Positions 44,416-54,664 are shown, numbered from the stretch's first letter. The stretch: 64,000 nt of DNA from Streptococcus parasanguinis (GCF_018499505.1 NZ_JAHDAC010000001.1:248001-312000), one strand, 5' to 3'. Numbers and translations are program-made. Notes: generated by a model not told the origin, from the sequence alone.

Positions 44416-45261
44416 TTATTTCTTGAAATTGTAGTCTTTTAAAATCTCGATTTTTTCAATCTTGATGTCTGTTTTTGGTTTGTCCTTATCATCGGTTTCG
44501 GCAGACGCAATTTTATCGACGACATCCATGCCATCGATCACTTGTCCAAAGACAGTGTAGTTGCCACCATCAAGGGTTGGATTTCCACCATTTTTATAAG
44601 CATCGATGATCTTAGCTGGGAAGCGGTCAGTTGGGAGTTTACTTGAAATATCATCCTTATTTTGGTTGATATAGAATTGACTACCATTGGTATTTGGACC
44701 AGAATTGGCCATGGCAAGGGCTCCACGAAGGTTGTAAAGGTATGGAGAATACTCATTCTCAAAACCAGTACCTGAATCTTTGGATTTGTCTTTGCCCTTC
44801 CAGATAGATTCGCCACCCGTACCGTCTCCTTTAGGATCCCCAGTTTGGATCATAAAGTTGTTAATGACACGGTGGAAAAGCAAGCCGTTGTAGTAGCCTT
44901 CTTTTGCGTGGGTCAAGAAATTTTCAACTGCAAGTGGGGCATATTTAGGGAAGAGCTTCACAGTGATGTCGCCTTCAGTCGTTGTGATTTTAACCTCTGC
45001 TTCGTCTTCAGCCACTTCATTTGAGAGTTGTGGGAAGACGGCATTTTCATTGGTCATGGCATCGTTAAAATCTTTGCGTAGTTGTTCTAATTTCTTTTGT
45101 TCTTCTTCAATTTTCTTTTGATCTTTTTCACTAGAGCTAGAAGTTGCTGTCTGCTCTGTCTTTTCTTTGCTTGAACTTGAAGAGTTAGCGTCAGTCTTAT
45201 TAGACGAACAAGCTGTCAAAGCCAAGCCGGAAAATAATAGTAGTGCGATTAATTTTTTCAT
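44416..45261 (-). CDS. slrA: Cyclophilin-type peptidyl-prolyl isomerase lipoprotein
   Basis: From the methionine at 45261 the protein has 281 residues; an in-frame start 18 nt further upstream overlaps its ribosome binding site. Signal peptide with lipobox LTAC (C18), then a Ser-rich and charged linker (about residues 20-75), then a cyclophilin domain with FHRVINNFMIQTGDPKGDG, ALAMANSGPNTNGSQFYI and the conserved phenylalanines. The lipoprotein layout matches what I recall as SlrA of S. pneumoniae, a surface rotamase. It is divergent from the DMT exporter gene. Confidence 0.87.
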   Translation of the reverse strand: MKKLIALLLFSGLALTACSSNKTDANSSSSSKEKTEQTATSSSSEKDQKKIEEEQKKLEQLRKDFNDAMTNENAVFPQLSNEVAEDEAEVKITTTEGDITVKLFPKYAPLAVENFLTHAKEGYYNGLLFHRVINNFMIQTGDPKGDGTGGESIWKGKDKSKDSGTGFENEYSPYLYNLRGALAMANSGPNTNGSQFYINQNKDDISSKLPTDRFPAKIIDAYKNGGNPTLDGGNYTVFGQVIDGMDVVDKIASAETDDKDKPKTDIKIEKIEILKDYNFKK

Positions 45262-45435
45262 ATTCTTCCTTTCCAACATAGTTGTCTTTCTCTATTGTAC
45301 CTTAATTTTGCGATACTTTCAAATCTGGATAAAATTTAAATCGAAAATGCTACTCTGAAAATTTGCAGAAAATAGATGAAAGTATTTCCAGATTCCTGTA
45401 TAATAGGATGACTACAGGAGAACGATCATCAAAAA

Positions 45436-46374
45436 ATGAAATCATCACATTTTGCGAGAGCTCTTTGGTTTGGTATCCTAGGTGCTCTCTTTTTTGCATT
45501 TACCTTTATTTTTAATCGAAGCATGAACCTGGCAGGTGGTTCCTGGATGTGGAGTGCTAGTTTGCGCTACCTTTTTAGTTTGCCTATGATGGCTGTTTTA
45601 GTCTGGCAGAAAGTCGAGTTGAAGGGGGTCTTGTCAGCAATTGCACGGGCCCCGTGGACTTGGTTGCTCTGGAGTACGGTTGGCTTTGGTCTCTTTTATG
45701 CTCCTTTATCGATGGCTTCTATCTATGGAGAATCATGGTTTGTGGCTGCGACCTGGCAGATCACGATTTTAGCAGGTCTCCTTCTGACCCCACTTTTTGG
45801 CCAAAAGATTCCAAAAAAACAGTTAGGAATGACTTTGCTGATTTTGTTAGGAATCGTATTGATACAAATCCCATATTTTGGACGAGGTCTCGGAGAAGGT
45901 GTGGTGCGAGCTAGTATCTTAATTTTGATCGCAGCTTTTTCATATCCATTGGGAAATCGCAAGATGCTGGTTCATTGTAAAGAAGAACAATTATCAACGA
46001 CCCAACGGGTCTTTGGGATGACCTTAATGAGTGTTCCTTTTTGGTTGCTCTTATCCGTTTTTGCAGGACTTGATGCAGGCTTGCCATCAGGTGGACAAAT
46101 GCTCCAATCCTTGATCGTAGCTGTATTTTCCGGAGTCATCGCGACCATGCTCTTTTTCGAAGCAACCAACTTGGTGAAACACAACCATCAGCAGTTAGCC
46201 GTTGTTGAAGCTACCCAGGCCGGCGAGGTCCTCTTCACCCTATTTGGAGGCTGTCTCTTTCTGGGAGATCAGATCCCAACCCCACTAGGATTTTTAGGGG
46301 TCTTAATTGTGATCGTCGGTATAGTGGGAAATAGTCTGATGACTTCTTCAAAATATACAGTGGTAGAAAAGTAG
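45436..46374 (+). CDS. DMT superfamily multidrug resistance efflux transporter
   Basis: A 312-residue membrane protein with about ten hydrophobic segments, in the EamA/EmrE-type drug/metabolite transporter superfamily. Recognisable stretches are LFYAPLSMASIYGESWFVAA near residues 84-103 and the C-terminal LGFLGVLIVIVGIVG. The substrate is unknown. The ATG follows AGGAGAACGATCATCAAAAA, a spacing longer than usual. A terminator at 46414 ends it. Confidence 0.8.
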   Translation: MKSSHFARALWFGILGALFFAFTFIFNRSMNLAGGSWMWSASLRYLFSLPMMAVLVWQKVELKGVLSAIARAPWTWLLWSTVGFGLFYAPLSMASIYGESWFVAATWQITILAGLLLTPLFGQKIPKKQLGMTLLILLGIVLIQIPYFGRGLGEGVVRASILILIAAFSYPLGNRKMLVHCKEEQLSTTQRVFGMTLMSVPFWLLLSVFAGLDAGLPSGGQMLQSLIVAVFSGVIATMLFFEATNLVKHNHQQLAVVEATQAGEVLFTLFGGCLFLGDQIPTPLGFLGVLIVIVGIVGNSLMTSSKYTVVEK

Positions 46375-46413
46375 AACTTAAAAGATGATATTGCGGTTCA
46401 GTCTATCAATGCT

Positions 46414-46437
46414 AACACCCACGCGGGTGTTTTCTTT
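46414..46437 (+). terminator. Rho-independent terminator after the DMT gene
   Basis: AACACCC (46414-46420) pairs with GGGTGTT (46425-46431), with T residues after it. Confidence 0.88.
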
Positions 46438-46567
46438 TTGGACAAAATTACTAGTTAAGAAGGAAGTTGCGCAGAGATGGAAAATTCGGTATGATGGGAG
46501 ATATGTTAATTTGTTGGGAAATGAACGAATTCCCTCAAAAACCGTATCATGAATAGGAGGCTACAAA

Positions 46568-47332
46568 TTGGATTATAAAACTCTACGAAAAAACTATAGA
46601 CTCTATATTAGATCTGCTGCCTTGTTGGCAATGCTTCTCATTATTTGTATTGGGTTCGTGGTCAGAGATACTCTTCTTCAGACTGCTGCGCTCTTATTGG
46701 TCCTTGCAGGCTTGTTTTTATTCATCCAATTGCTCAAGAAGAGCTATACCAACAAGTGCAACACCTTGCTGCATGTAGACTTAGATTTAGCTTTTTGGCA
46801 GCAATACCTTCAGTTGAACAAGAATGTGAAAAAAGCTATTTCACAGATAGATATGAAGTTAACATCGGTCGCCTATTCGTTTATGATGGGAGATTTCAAT
46901 ACTGTCATAAAAGAAGCTAGAGAAGCACTTAGTCAGACGGATTATCCGCAGAAATATAAGAATTTTTTTGAGAGTTATCTTATTCGCTCGATCGTGCTGA
47001 CAGATACTGATTTGTCTAGGGAAGAGCTGGAGGATCGGTTGAATGAATTGACTATCACAGACCCTTCACTAGCTGAGAAAACAAAAAAAGTCTGTCTCGC
47101 TCTTTATGATTTAACCATTGCACACCAAAGCAATGACTATTTCGAAGATTTAAGCAATGATTTCAAGTATCAGCAGTTGGAAATTATCTACTTCCAAGCC
47201 TTGAATGCTACTCTTAAAGGTGATCAGCACAGAGCCAATGATCTCTTTCACAAGTTAATCTCAGAAGATGAGTCACTCTATATCGTCCGAAAGGCGCAAC
47301 AATACTTGAAGGATGAGGACAGTTATCTGTAA
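46568..47332 (+). CDS. Membrane protein of unknown function (254 aa)
   Basis: I do not recognise this gene. It uses a TTG start supported by a strong ribosome binding site (ATAGGAGGCTACAAA). The N-terminus has two adjacent membrane helices (residues about 15-34 and 37-54); the remaining 200 residues are charged, helical and likely cytoplasmic, with a repeat-like helical character (NTVIKEAREALSQTDYPQKY). It is first of three small membrane-protein genes (46568-48659) in one direction with short gaps, probably one operon. No catalytic motif is visible. Confidence 0.7.
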   Translation: MDYKTLRKNYRLYIRSAALLAMLLIICIGFVVRDTLLQTAALLLVLAGLFLFIQLLKKSYTNKCNTLLHVDLDLAFWQQYLQLNKNVKKAISQIDMKLTSVAYSFMMGDFNTVIKEAREALSQTDYPQKYKNFFESYLIRSIVLTDTDLSREELEDRLNELTITDPSLAEKTKKVCLALYDLTIAHQSNDYFEDLSNDFKYQQLEIIYFQALNATLKGDQHRANDLFHKLISEDESLYIVRKAQQYLKDEDSYL

Positions 47333-47394
47333 ATCCTCCAATCGAAATAGAGATAAATTGAAAGAGCCTGAAAAAATATAAGGAATTATATAAA

Positions 47395-47877
47395 ATGAAT
47401 CAGAATTTTAACGAGATGTTGTTTGATGAATTGAAATGTTACCGCAGGGAAGGTCTATGGAGATCTTTGGGATTATTGCTGGTCATTATTTTAGTGATTG
47501 TGGGAATGGTCTTGATGGAAGTGAATCATGTTTCTCCATCCAATCAGAATCGTTTTCGTGTTATTGGCTTGACAACGGTCATTGCGCTCTTTAGCTACCT
47601 GATGCCTCTGATGGCAGCTAATCGTGTCATGCGAGACCATCCGGATTGGGTTAAGAAATCGGGGATCCGAGCGAAAATTCCCTTGCCGATGGCTTGGCAT
47701 GTCAAAAGACTTTGCGTCCTTGGAGCGAGTCTATTGGTGATTGGAGTAGGATTTGCTTCGCTATACAAACCACAAGTTCAGCAGACAAATCTGAAGGATC
47801 AACAAGATAATATCCAAGTCAATAATGTAATCGATGTGCCTGAGATTGAAGTGCCTACGAGTGATAGTAAGGACTAG
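47395..47877 (+). CDS. Small membrane protein of unknown function (160 aa)
   Basis: Not recognised. The ATG follows AAGGAATTATATAAA. Three hydrophobic segments (residues about 21-41, 57-77 and 104-122) are followed by an acidic, hydrophilic tail ending VPEIEVPTSDSKD. It lies 62 nt after the 254-residue protein and 32 nt before a third membrane protein. No homology-based function can be offered. Confidence 0.65.
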   Translation: MNQNFNEMLFDELKCYRREGLWRSLGLLLVIILVIVGMVLMEVNHVSPSNQNRFRVIGLTTVIALFSYLMPLMAANRVMRDHPDWVKKSGIRAKIPLPMAWHVKRLCVLGASLLVIGVGFASLYKPQVQQTNLKDQQDNIQVNNVIDVPEIEVPTSDSKD

Positions 47878-47909
47878 TAAGTGACAGATTGAATCTAAAA
47901 GGGGGAAAT

Positions 47910-48659
47910 ATGAAACTTTTTACTTACTCATTTGAAGAAAGTCAATCTTTCGTAAATGAGACCATTATTAGTCGCTTTAACGATAAGGGAAATTGGAAAA
48001 GATTTATTGGTATGCCTTTATTTTCTGCAATAGTCTATCTACTTTATATCCTTCTTCCAGCAGTCTTTAAGGGAATAAGATTAGATGGAGATGGGGATGT
48101 TGCCTATCAATGGTTAAATTTACCTCTTTTGTTTGTTCTACTTTTATTTTATTTGGTCTACATTTTCTATTCGTTTAAATATCGAAAGAAAAAAATGATC
48201 TTGAAATATCTCACTTATTGTTATATGTACCTTCTATTACTATTTATGGAATTAGGATTTGTATTAATTGGGATTTTTTGCAGAAAACTTCTCGGTTTTT
48301 TATCAGCAGGATTAACGATAGTTGTTGTGATATATCTCTTTAGGACGGTCCCGAAAAAGATAAAGGCTGCGGTTGAAGAAAGAAAACCCTATGCTTCCTT
48401 GGCTGCCCTAGCAACAGAAAAAATAACAGATCAATTATTGATCTGGGGAGGAAGTGGAGTTACAGCGGGTTTTGTATTGTTTGATCGTTCAAATCATACA
48501 AATGTAAGAGGAAGCATTGATGCTATCTTAATGCCATTCTGCCCCGCTATTATGGCTGTCGCTCTTTATGTATTCTTTTTAGAAATAGTAGGGGGATACT
48601 ACCTATTTTTGTACTACGAACAATACAAAGAAAAAAATGACAGTTTAAAATCTATTTAA
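47910..48659 (+). CDS. Membrane protein of unknown function (249 aa)
   Basis: Not recognised. The start is the ATG at 47910 (AAGGGGGAAAT upstream) rather than an earlier in-frame codon at 47889. About six hydrophobic segments (residues about 30-50, 72-95, 103-150, 178-198, 215-240). It is more AT-rich than the two genes before it. Likely last gene of the three-gene operon; the next stretch, 48660-48783, contains an imperfect hairpin around ACCTGTC/GACAGGT and a promoter. Confidence 0.65.
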   Translation: MKLFTYSFEESQSFVNETIISRFNDKGNWKRFIGMPLFSAIVYLLYILLPAVFKGIRLDGDGDVAYQWLNLPLLFVLLLFYLVYIFYSFKYRKKKMILKYLTYCYMYLLLLFMELGFVLIGIFCRKLLGFLSAGLTIVVVIYLFRTVPKKIKAAVEERKPYASLAALATEKITDQLLIWGGSGVTAGFVLFDRSNHTNVRGSIDAILMPFCPAIMAVALYVFFLEIVGGYYLFLYYEQYKEKNDSLKSI

Positions 48660-48783
48660 CAAAATAGGAAAAAGTCTGAGTGAAATCCATTTTACATTAG
48701 GCACCTGTCATCAGGAAGCTTTCTTGATCGACAGGTTCTTTTTATTTTGATATGATACAGTCAATGATAGATAGGAGAGACTT

Positions 48784-49325
48784 ATGACGACTATTTCAGA
48801 TGTAATGGAAAAATTTTACTCCGATCACGAGGTGAAACCCTATATTTCACCTGAGAGGGATTTGGAAGCTTGGTTGTTGGATCCAAAGCTTGTTTCCAAA
48901 CGGAATATGGAGCTACTTCGAGATGGCTTGCTTGCTGGGGATATCATTCTCTTGTGGCGAATCCATTTTGGAACCTTTACGACAGAGACTTGGTTTCCTA
49001 AGTATTTCGAATATACTTATGGGATTCATGCTTCGGAACACTTGAAGGCTTTGGTGGAGAAGGGCTATGCTTTTATCGAATCCGCTTTTGATTCGCTGGA
49101 CCATATCAATGCGACCATGAAAAAAGCCATTCTCAAAAAGAAGGGAGTCGCGGGTTTGTCCGAGATGAAGCGGCCGATTTGAACCAAGCTTTGGCTGACC
49201 ATTTTACGGAGGAAGAACTGGCGGAGCAGTTCACAATTCGGGGTTATCAGTTGACGGACAAAGGAAAGCAAGCGCTGCAAGACTATCAAGCCATCATTGA
49301 CCGCCACCCCAAGAAAAACATCTAA
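48784..49325 (+). pseudogene. Unknown protein, single frameshift near 49160
   Basis: The first frame gives 132 residues, with a conserved-looking core (LLAGDIILLWRIHFGTFTTE, WFPKYFEYTYGIHASEHLKA), and stops at 49182. A second frame, one base earlier, continues without stops from VRDEAADLNQALADHFTEEE to ITRG-like text and KKNI at 49325. Repair of one missing base, for example TTT restored to TTTT at about 49158, would give about 180 residues. I do not recognise the family; the helix-rich core may be SAP-like. It is either a recent frameshift or a sequence error. A terminator hairpin (AACAG/CTGTT) follows. Confidence 0.65.
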
Positions 49326-49423
49326 AACAGTGCCCAATCGGTGCTGTTTTTTACTTTATACTGCAAAATTGAGGAAATGATTTTACTAGAGAACTGGCTT
49401 GGAATTGTGATATAATAAAAGTT

Positions 49424-51784
49424 ATGGCAAACAATAATCAATCAAAAAAAACACGGTCGACGAGACGACTGTCCAAAGCAGAATTAGAAAGAAAAAAAGC
49501 GATTCATCGCATGATTGCGACCATTCTCATTAGTCTGGTTTTAGTCTTTGCAGCCTTGAAATTGGGAGCAGTAGGGGTCTTGGCCTACAACTTGATCCGA
49601 CTCTTTGTTGGGAGTTTGGCTTATTTGGCTATTTTAGCGACCTTTTTCTACCTCTACGCCTTTAAATGGCTGGACAAACACGAAGGGGTGATTTCAGGAT
49701 TCCTAAGCTTTTTTGCTGGGGTTCTCTTGATGTTTCAGGCCTTCTTTGTATCCTCCCTTCATTTAGACAATAATGGAATCAAGGTCACCTTTTCAAGAAT
49801 CATGGCAGATCTGATTCATCTGCGAGTGGAGAGTTTTGCTGGTGGTGGTATGATCGGTGCCCTTCTTTATGCTCCGATTTCCTTCCTCTTTTCAAATATT
49901 GGCTCTTATTTTATTGGCCTTCTCTTTATTGGATTGGGGATTCTCTTGATGAGTCCTTACTCCATCTATGATTTGTTTGAAAAGGGATCGGAAGCCTTCC
50001 ACGCTTCTATGGAAAAACGCAAAGAACGTCGCGAACAGAAATTCCTTGAAAAGGAAGCGAGAGCTGCTGAGGAAGCTGCGGCAGCTGAAAGAGAGAAAGA
50101 AGAAGCAAGTGCAGTTCTTCCAACTCCCCTTTCAATGGAAGGGCATCCTGTAGATCCTGAAACGGGAGAGGTGTTGGCGGAGGAGCCGTTCACAGAGACC
50201 TTCCCAGAAGCCGAAATTTTCGCACCAGCAACACCAGAGATCTACCTGCCAGATGAAGAATGGCCTGAAGAGCCTGAAGCATACGAAGAGTTTCCGGAAG
50301 CCGAAGAATTCGAGGATGATGGGGAAGAAGTTCAAGTGGATTTCACACCTAAGGAACTCCTCCAGTACAAGCTTCCAACCATTGATCTCTTCGCACCTGA
50401 CAAGCCCAAAAATCAATCCAAAGAGAAAAACATCGTTCGCCAGAACATCCGCATTTTGGAAGAGACCTTTGCAAGCTTCAATATCAAGGCGACAGTGGAG
50501 CGGGCAGAAATCGGTCCTTCTGTTACCAAATATGAAGTCAAGCCAGCTGTCGGTGTGCGGGTCAACCGCATTTCGAACCTAGCAGATGATTTGGCCTTGG
50601 CCCTAGCTGCCAAGGATGTGCGGATTGAAGCACCGATTCCAGGGAAGTCTCTGGTCGGGATTGAAGTGCCCAACTCAGAGATTGCGACCGTTTCCTTCCG
50701 TGAATTGTGGGAGCAGTCCAAAACAGATCCGGCTAAACTCCTTGAGATTCCTCTTGGGAAGGCTGTAGATGGCTCGGCACGAACCTTTGATTTGGCTCGG
50801 ATGCCCCACCTCTTGGTAGCGGGTTCTACTGGATCTGGTAAGTCAGTAGCGGTCAATGGGATTATTTCGAGTATCTTGATGAAGGCTCGTCCAGACGAAG
50901 TCAAGTTTATGATGGTCGATCCAAAGATGGTGGAGCTTTCTGTCTACAATGATATTCCTCACCTCTTGATTCCAGTGGTGACCAACCCACGCAAGGCCAG
51001 TCGTGCCCTGCAAAAAGTTGTCGATGAGATGGAAAATCGCTACGAGCTCTTCTCGAAAGTAGGCGCTCGCAATATTGCTGGCTTTAATGCCAAAGTGGCT
51101 GAGTACAATGCCCAGTCTGAGATGAAGCAAGTGCCCCTTCCATTGATCGTGGTCATTGTCGATGAGTTGGCAGACTTGATGATGGTCGCAAGTAAAGAAG
51201 TGGAAGATGCCATTATTCGCCTTGGACAAAAGGCGCGTGCAGCAGGGATCCACATGATCTTGGCGACCCAACGACCATCGGTTGACGTTATCTCAGGTTT
51301 GATCAAGGCTAATGTACCTTCTCGTGTCGCTTTTGCGGTATCATCTGGGACCGACTCACGGACCATCTTGGATGAAAATGGAGCTGAGAAATTACTCGGT
51401 CGCGGAGACATGCTCTTTAAACCGATTGATGAAAATCATCCAATCCGTCTACAAGGATCCTTTATCTCAGATGACGATGTGGAGCGAATTGTCAACTTTG
51501 TCAAAGAGCAGGCAGAAGCCGATTATGATGATGCCTTTGATCCAGGAGAAGTATCGGAGTCAGACTTTGATGGCGGTATGGGTGGCTCTGATGAAGGTGA
51601 TCCTCTCTTTGAAGAGGCCAAAGCGCTCGTCATCGAGACCCAAAAAGCCAGTGCTTCGATGATCCAGCGCCGCTTATCGGTTGGTTTTAACCGGGCGACT
51701 CGCCTCATGGAAGAGTTGGAAGCAGCGGGTGTGATTGGACCAGCTGAAGGGACCAAGCCTCGAAAAGTATTGCAACAATCATAA
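49424..51784 (+). CDS. ftsK: DNA translocase FtsK/SpoIIIE
   Basis: A 786-residue septal DNA pump. N-terminal membrane helices span residues about 30-190. An acidic Glu/Pro-rich linker (about 205-310) follows, then the motor domain with Walker [15 protein letters not shown] near 465-478 and Walker [15 protein letters not shown] near 578-591. The C-terminal gamma winged helix ([20 protein letters not shown] near 742-761) reads oriented DNA sequences. It clears chromosomal DNA from the division septum. The ATG has only a weak upstream ribosome binding site (AAAAG). Confidence 0.94.
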   Translation: MANNNQSKKTRSTRRLSKAELERKKAIHRMIATILISLVLVFAALKLGAVGVLAYNLIRLFVGSLAYLAILATFFYLYAFKWLDKHEGVISGFLSFFAGVLLMFQAFFVSSLHLDNNGIKVTFSRIMADLIHLRVESFAGGGMIGALLYAPISFLFSNIGSYFIGLLFIGLGILLMSPYSIYDLFEKGSEAFHASMEKRKERREQKFLEKEARAAEEAAAAEREKEEASAVLPTPLSMEGHPVDPETGEVLAEEPFTETFPEAEIFAPATPEIYLPDEEWPEEPEAYEEFPEAEEFEDDGEEVQVDFTPKELLQYKLPTIDLFAPDKPKNQSKEKNIVRQNIRILEETFASFNIKATVERAEIGPSVTKYEVKPAVGVRVNRISNLADDLALALAAKDVRIEAPIPGKSLVGIEVPNSEIATVSFRELWEQSKTDPAKLLEIPLGKAVDGSARTFDLARMPHLLVAGSTGSGKSVAVNGIISSILMKARPDEVKFMMVDPKMVELSVYNDIPHLLIPVVTNPRKASRALQKVVDEMENRYELFSKVGARNIAGFNAKVAEYNAQSEMKQVPLPLIVVIVDELADLMMVASKEVEDAIIRLGQKARAAGIHMILATQRPSVDVISGLIKANVPSRVAFAVSSGTDSRTILDENGAEKLLGRGDMLFKPIDENHPIRLQGSFISDDDVERIVNFVKEQAEADYDDAFDPGEVSESDFDGGMGGSDEGDPLFEEAKALVIETQKASASMIQRRLSVGFNRATRLMEELEAAGVIGPAEGTKPRKVLQQS

Positions 51785-51850
51785 GGATAGGGAAAAAGGG
51801 CGCTTGTCCCACTCCCTTTTCTTTTTATAGAAAATAGAAAGTAGGAGCAG

Positions 51851-52237
51851 ATGAAGTTAGATACGATTCATCATATTGCCATCATTGGACGGGATCGCGA
51901 CGCTATGTTGCACTTTTATGTGGACCAGTTGGGCTTTGCGATTGTCAGTGAGTATGACCGTCCCGAACGCGGAGATATCTTGATCAATCTCCGCCAAGGA
52001 GAGTTGACTTTAGAACTCTTTATCAAACCGACAGCCCCAGAACGGCCTAAGCTCCCCTTGCCCGAGCATGCGGGACTGCGTCATCTGGCCTTTAAAGTGG
52101 ACGATGTAGAGACCTATCTAGCTAGATTGGATCAGCTAGGTATTGAGAATACAGGCCTTCGCTATGATGATTTTGATGGTAAGAAGATGGCATTTTTCTT
52201 CGATCCAGAAGGATTGCCCTTGGAAATACATGAGTGA
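51851..52237 (+). CDS. VOC/glyoxalase family protein (GloA2-like)
   Basis: A 128-residue vicinal-oxygen-chelate protein. Motifs: TIHHIAIIGRDRDAMLHFYV at residues 5-24, HAGLRHLAFKVDDVE near 75-89, and FFFDPEGLPLEIHE at the C-terminus. Metal-binding His and Glu positions (H8, E52, H80, E125 by eye) are retained, so it may be an enzyme such as a lactoylglutathione-lyase-like protein, but the substrate is unknown. Its stop overlaps the ribosome binding site of the next gene. Confidence 0.82.
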   Translation: MKLDTIHHIAIIGRDRDAMLHFYVDQLGFAIVSEYDRPERGDILINLRQGELTLELFIKPTAPERPKLPLPEHAGLRHLAFKVDDVETYLARLDQLGIENTGLRYDDFDGKKMAFFFDPEGLPLEIHE

Positions 52238-52245
52238 GGAAAGCA

Positions 52246-54564
52246 ATGGTTAGATTAGAAGGACTCAGTCAGGAAGAAGTAGCGAAAAAGATCCAAGAGG
52301 GCAAGCAAAATAAGGTCACGATTAAGACAGAAAAAAGTATTGGGCAGATCATTCGAGACAATGTCTTTACTTACTTTAATCTGATTTTCCTGGTCTTGGC
52401 GGTCTTGCTGGTAGCAGTGAAGTCTTGGAACAATCTCTTGTTTGTCCCGGTCGTCGTGGTCAACTCCTTGGTAGGAATTGTGCAGGAAGTCCGCTCTAGA
52501 CGGATCTTGCGTCAGATGCAATTTCTGCATATGAGTGAGGCGATCGTTCTTCGAGAAGGAAAAGAAGTCGCTCTACCGATCGATCAGCTGGTGGAGGGCG
52601 ATCTGGTTCGCTTTCAAGCTGGAGATCAGATCTATGCGGATGGGGTCTTGCTGGAGGGCGAGCTAAAAGTCGATGAGTCGCAATTGACCGGTGAAGCCGA
52701 TGAGGTCAAAAAAGGAGCGCAAGATGCGCTCATGTCAGGTAGTTTTGTGATCGCTGGTCAAGGTTTAGCGCGACTAGAAAAAGTTGGGAACGACTCCTAC
52801 ATCAACCAATTGAGCCTGGAAGCCAAGCAGGTTAAGTCTTATGAGGAGTCCGATATGGTTCATGCGGTCAATCGCATTGTGGGGATCATCGGCCTTCTCA
52901 TCATTCCGCTAGGTTCGCTCCTTTTTCTTCGCAGCTATATCAGCCTAGGCGATAGCCTCAAGCTCAGTGTGACTTCAACAGTCGGTGCCTTGATCGGGAT
53001 GATTCCGGAAGGCTTGTATCTCTTGATGACCTTGGCACTGGCTCTGGGTGCTGTCAGATTAGCCAAGGAAAAGATCCTGCTCAATAGCATGAAGGGAATT
53101 GAGACCTTATCGCGCGTGGATATCCTTTGTGTCGATAAGACGGGGACCATTACAGAGCCGGGTATGGAAGTGACAGAGATTCGTCCAGTTAAAGATGCTC
53201 AAGACTTGGAAGCTCTAGCTCAGTATGTCAAGGCTAGTATGGATCAAAACGATACCATGGATGCCATCCGAAAATTTCATAAGACACCAGTCAGCCAGCC
53301 TTGGAAGGCTAAAGACATTCAGCCCTTTACGTCTAAGAAAAAATATGGAGCCATTGCCTTTGAATCTGGGATCTATGTATTAGGCGCACCAGAATTTGTC
53401 TTACGAGAGGGCTTCTCTGAGGTTGAAGAGGAGATAGCTCCTGCTACTCAGGCAGGCAATCGGGTCTTGGCCTTTGGGAAATATCGAGGAGAACAGCTTG
53501 GAGAGACTTTAGAGGCTCCTGTAGACTTGGTGGCCTGGATTATTCTCTCCAATCCTTTGAGAAAAAATGCCAAAGAAACCTTTGCCTACTTTAAAGAACA
53601 AGGTGTAACCATTAAGGTCATTTCAGGGGACAACCCAGCTACAGTTTCTGCCATCGCGCAAAAAGCAGGCATTGAAGGAGCAGAAAATCTGATCGATGCC
53701 AGAACCTTGCTGACGGAAGAAGACTTGCACCAGGCGGCGAGCCAATATACGGTCTTTGGTCGGGTGACCCCAGAGCAAAAGAAAAGCCTTGTTGAAGGCT
53801 TGCAGGCAAAGGGGCATAAAGTCGCCATGACTGGAGATGGCGTCAACGATATTCTGGCCCTCAAAACAGCGGATTGTAGTATTGCGATGGAATCTGGAAA
53901 TGATGCGACCAAAAAGATGGCGCAAGTGGTCTTACTGGATTCTGACTTTGGGAAGATGCCGTCTATCGTAGCAGAAGGTCGGCGGGTGGTCAATAATATT
54001 CAACGATCAGCCAGTCTCTTTTTGATCAAGAATATCTTTTCCATTTTGTTGGCTATCTCAGTGACGCTTTTTGCCTTTACTTATCCTATCATGCCGTCGC
54101 AGATGTCTTTGATCAGTGGTTTTACGATTGGGATTCCAGGATTCTTTCTAGCGCTTGAGCCAAATAGTGAGCGCATCAAAGGGCGCTTTATCGAAACAGT
54201 CTTTAAAAATGCGCTACCTGCTGCCTTGACGGATTTTATACTGATCTTCAGTCTGGTATTGCTCTCTTCAGCATTTGGCATGAGGTCGGAAGAGCTCTCA
54301 AGTGCAGCCATCTGCTTGATGGCCTTCGTTGGATTTACCATCATCTACCAAGAATCCCAGCCTCTCAATCACTACAAGAGACTGGTTCTTCTAGGGAATA
54401 TCCTAGCCTTCCTGGTTTCAAGTAGTATCCTAGGTAGATTCTTTAACATGAGCCCCTTGAGGCTTCAAACGCTGGTTATCTGCGCTATCATGGCCGTTCT
54501 TGCTCTCTTCTTGATTCAAGTATTCAAGAAACTAGTGGGCTGGTTCTTTCATCGGAAGAAATAA
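52246..54564 (+). CDS. Cation-transporting P-type ATPase (CtpE-like)
   Basis: I place the start at the ATG at 52246 (GAGGAAAGCA upstream) rather than a GTG 12 nt earlier, giving 772 residues. Actuator motif LTGEADEVKKG near residue 147, phosphorylation site DKTGTIT with D297, hinge GDGVNDILALKTADCSIAM near 532-550, then several C-terminal membrane helices. The ESG-rather-than-EGxD metal signature and the DILALK variant of the hinge place it with CtpE-type ATPases, linked in other bacteria to Ca2+ uptake. The ion here is not proven. Confidence 0.87.
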   Translation: MVRLEGLSQEEVAKKIQEGKQNKVTIKTEKSIGQIIRDNVFTYFNLIFLVLAVLLVAVKSWNNLLFVPVVVVNSLVGIVQEVRSRRILRQMQFLHMSEAIVLREGKEVALPIDQLVEGDLVRFQAGDQIYADGVLLEGELKVDESQLTGEADEVKKGAQDALMSGSFVIAGQGLARLEKVGNDSYINQLSLEAKQVKSYEESDMVHAVNRIVGIIGLLIIPLGSLLFLRSYISLGDSLKLSVTSTVGALIGMIPEGLYLLMTLALALGAVRLAKEKILLNSMKGIETLSRVDILCVDKTGTITEPGMEVTEIRPVKDAQDLEALAQYVKASMDQNDTMDAIRKFHKTPVSQPWKAKDIQPFTSKKKYGAIAFESGIYVLGAPEFVLREGFSEVEEEIAPATQAGNRVLAFGKYRGEQLGETLEAPVDLVAWIILSNPLRKNAKETFAYFKEQGVTIKVISGDNPATVSAIAQKAGIEGAENLIDARTLLTEEDLHQAASQYTVFGRVTPEQKKSLVEGLQAKGHKVAMTGDGVNDILALKTADCSIAMESGNDATKKMAQVVLLDSDFGKMPSIVAEGRRVVNNIQRSASLFLIKNIFSILLAISVTLFAFTYPIMPSQMSLISGFTIGIPGFFLALEPNSERIKGRFIETVFKNALPAALTDFILIFSLVLLSSAFGMRSEELSSAAICLMAFVGFTIIYQESQPLNHYKRLVLLGNILAFLVSSSILGRFFNMSPLRLQTLVICAIMAVLALFLIQVFKKLVGWFFHRKK

Positions 54565-54573
54565 AAGAAAAGG

Positions 54574-54596
54574 CAACTCCAAAGATAGAGTTGTCT
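54574..54596 (+). terminator. Terminator hairpin, left member of a 23-nt duplication
   Basis: CAACTC/GAGTTG hairpin immediately after the P-type ATPase gene. All 23 nt recur at 54869-54891. This copy lacks the long T run, which is replaced by the start of the R2 element. Confidence 0.85.
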
Positions 54597-54600
54597 CAGA

Positions 54601-54664
54601 TTGAAGAAAAAGATAATTTGGAAACTTTCCTTTTGAAGAAAAAGATAATTTGGAAACTTTCCTT
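54601..54664 (+). repeat. Tandem 32-bp duplication of the R2 5' arm
   Basis: Positions 54601-54632 and 54633-54664 are identical, each beginning TTGAAGAAAAAG and ending GGAAACTTTCCTT. The second copy contributes the 5' strand of the outer R2 stem, so the element has two possible left arms. Confidence 0.93.
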
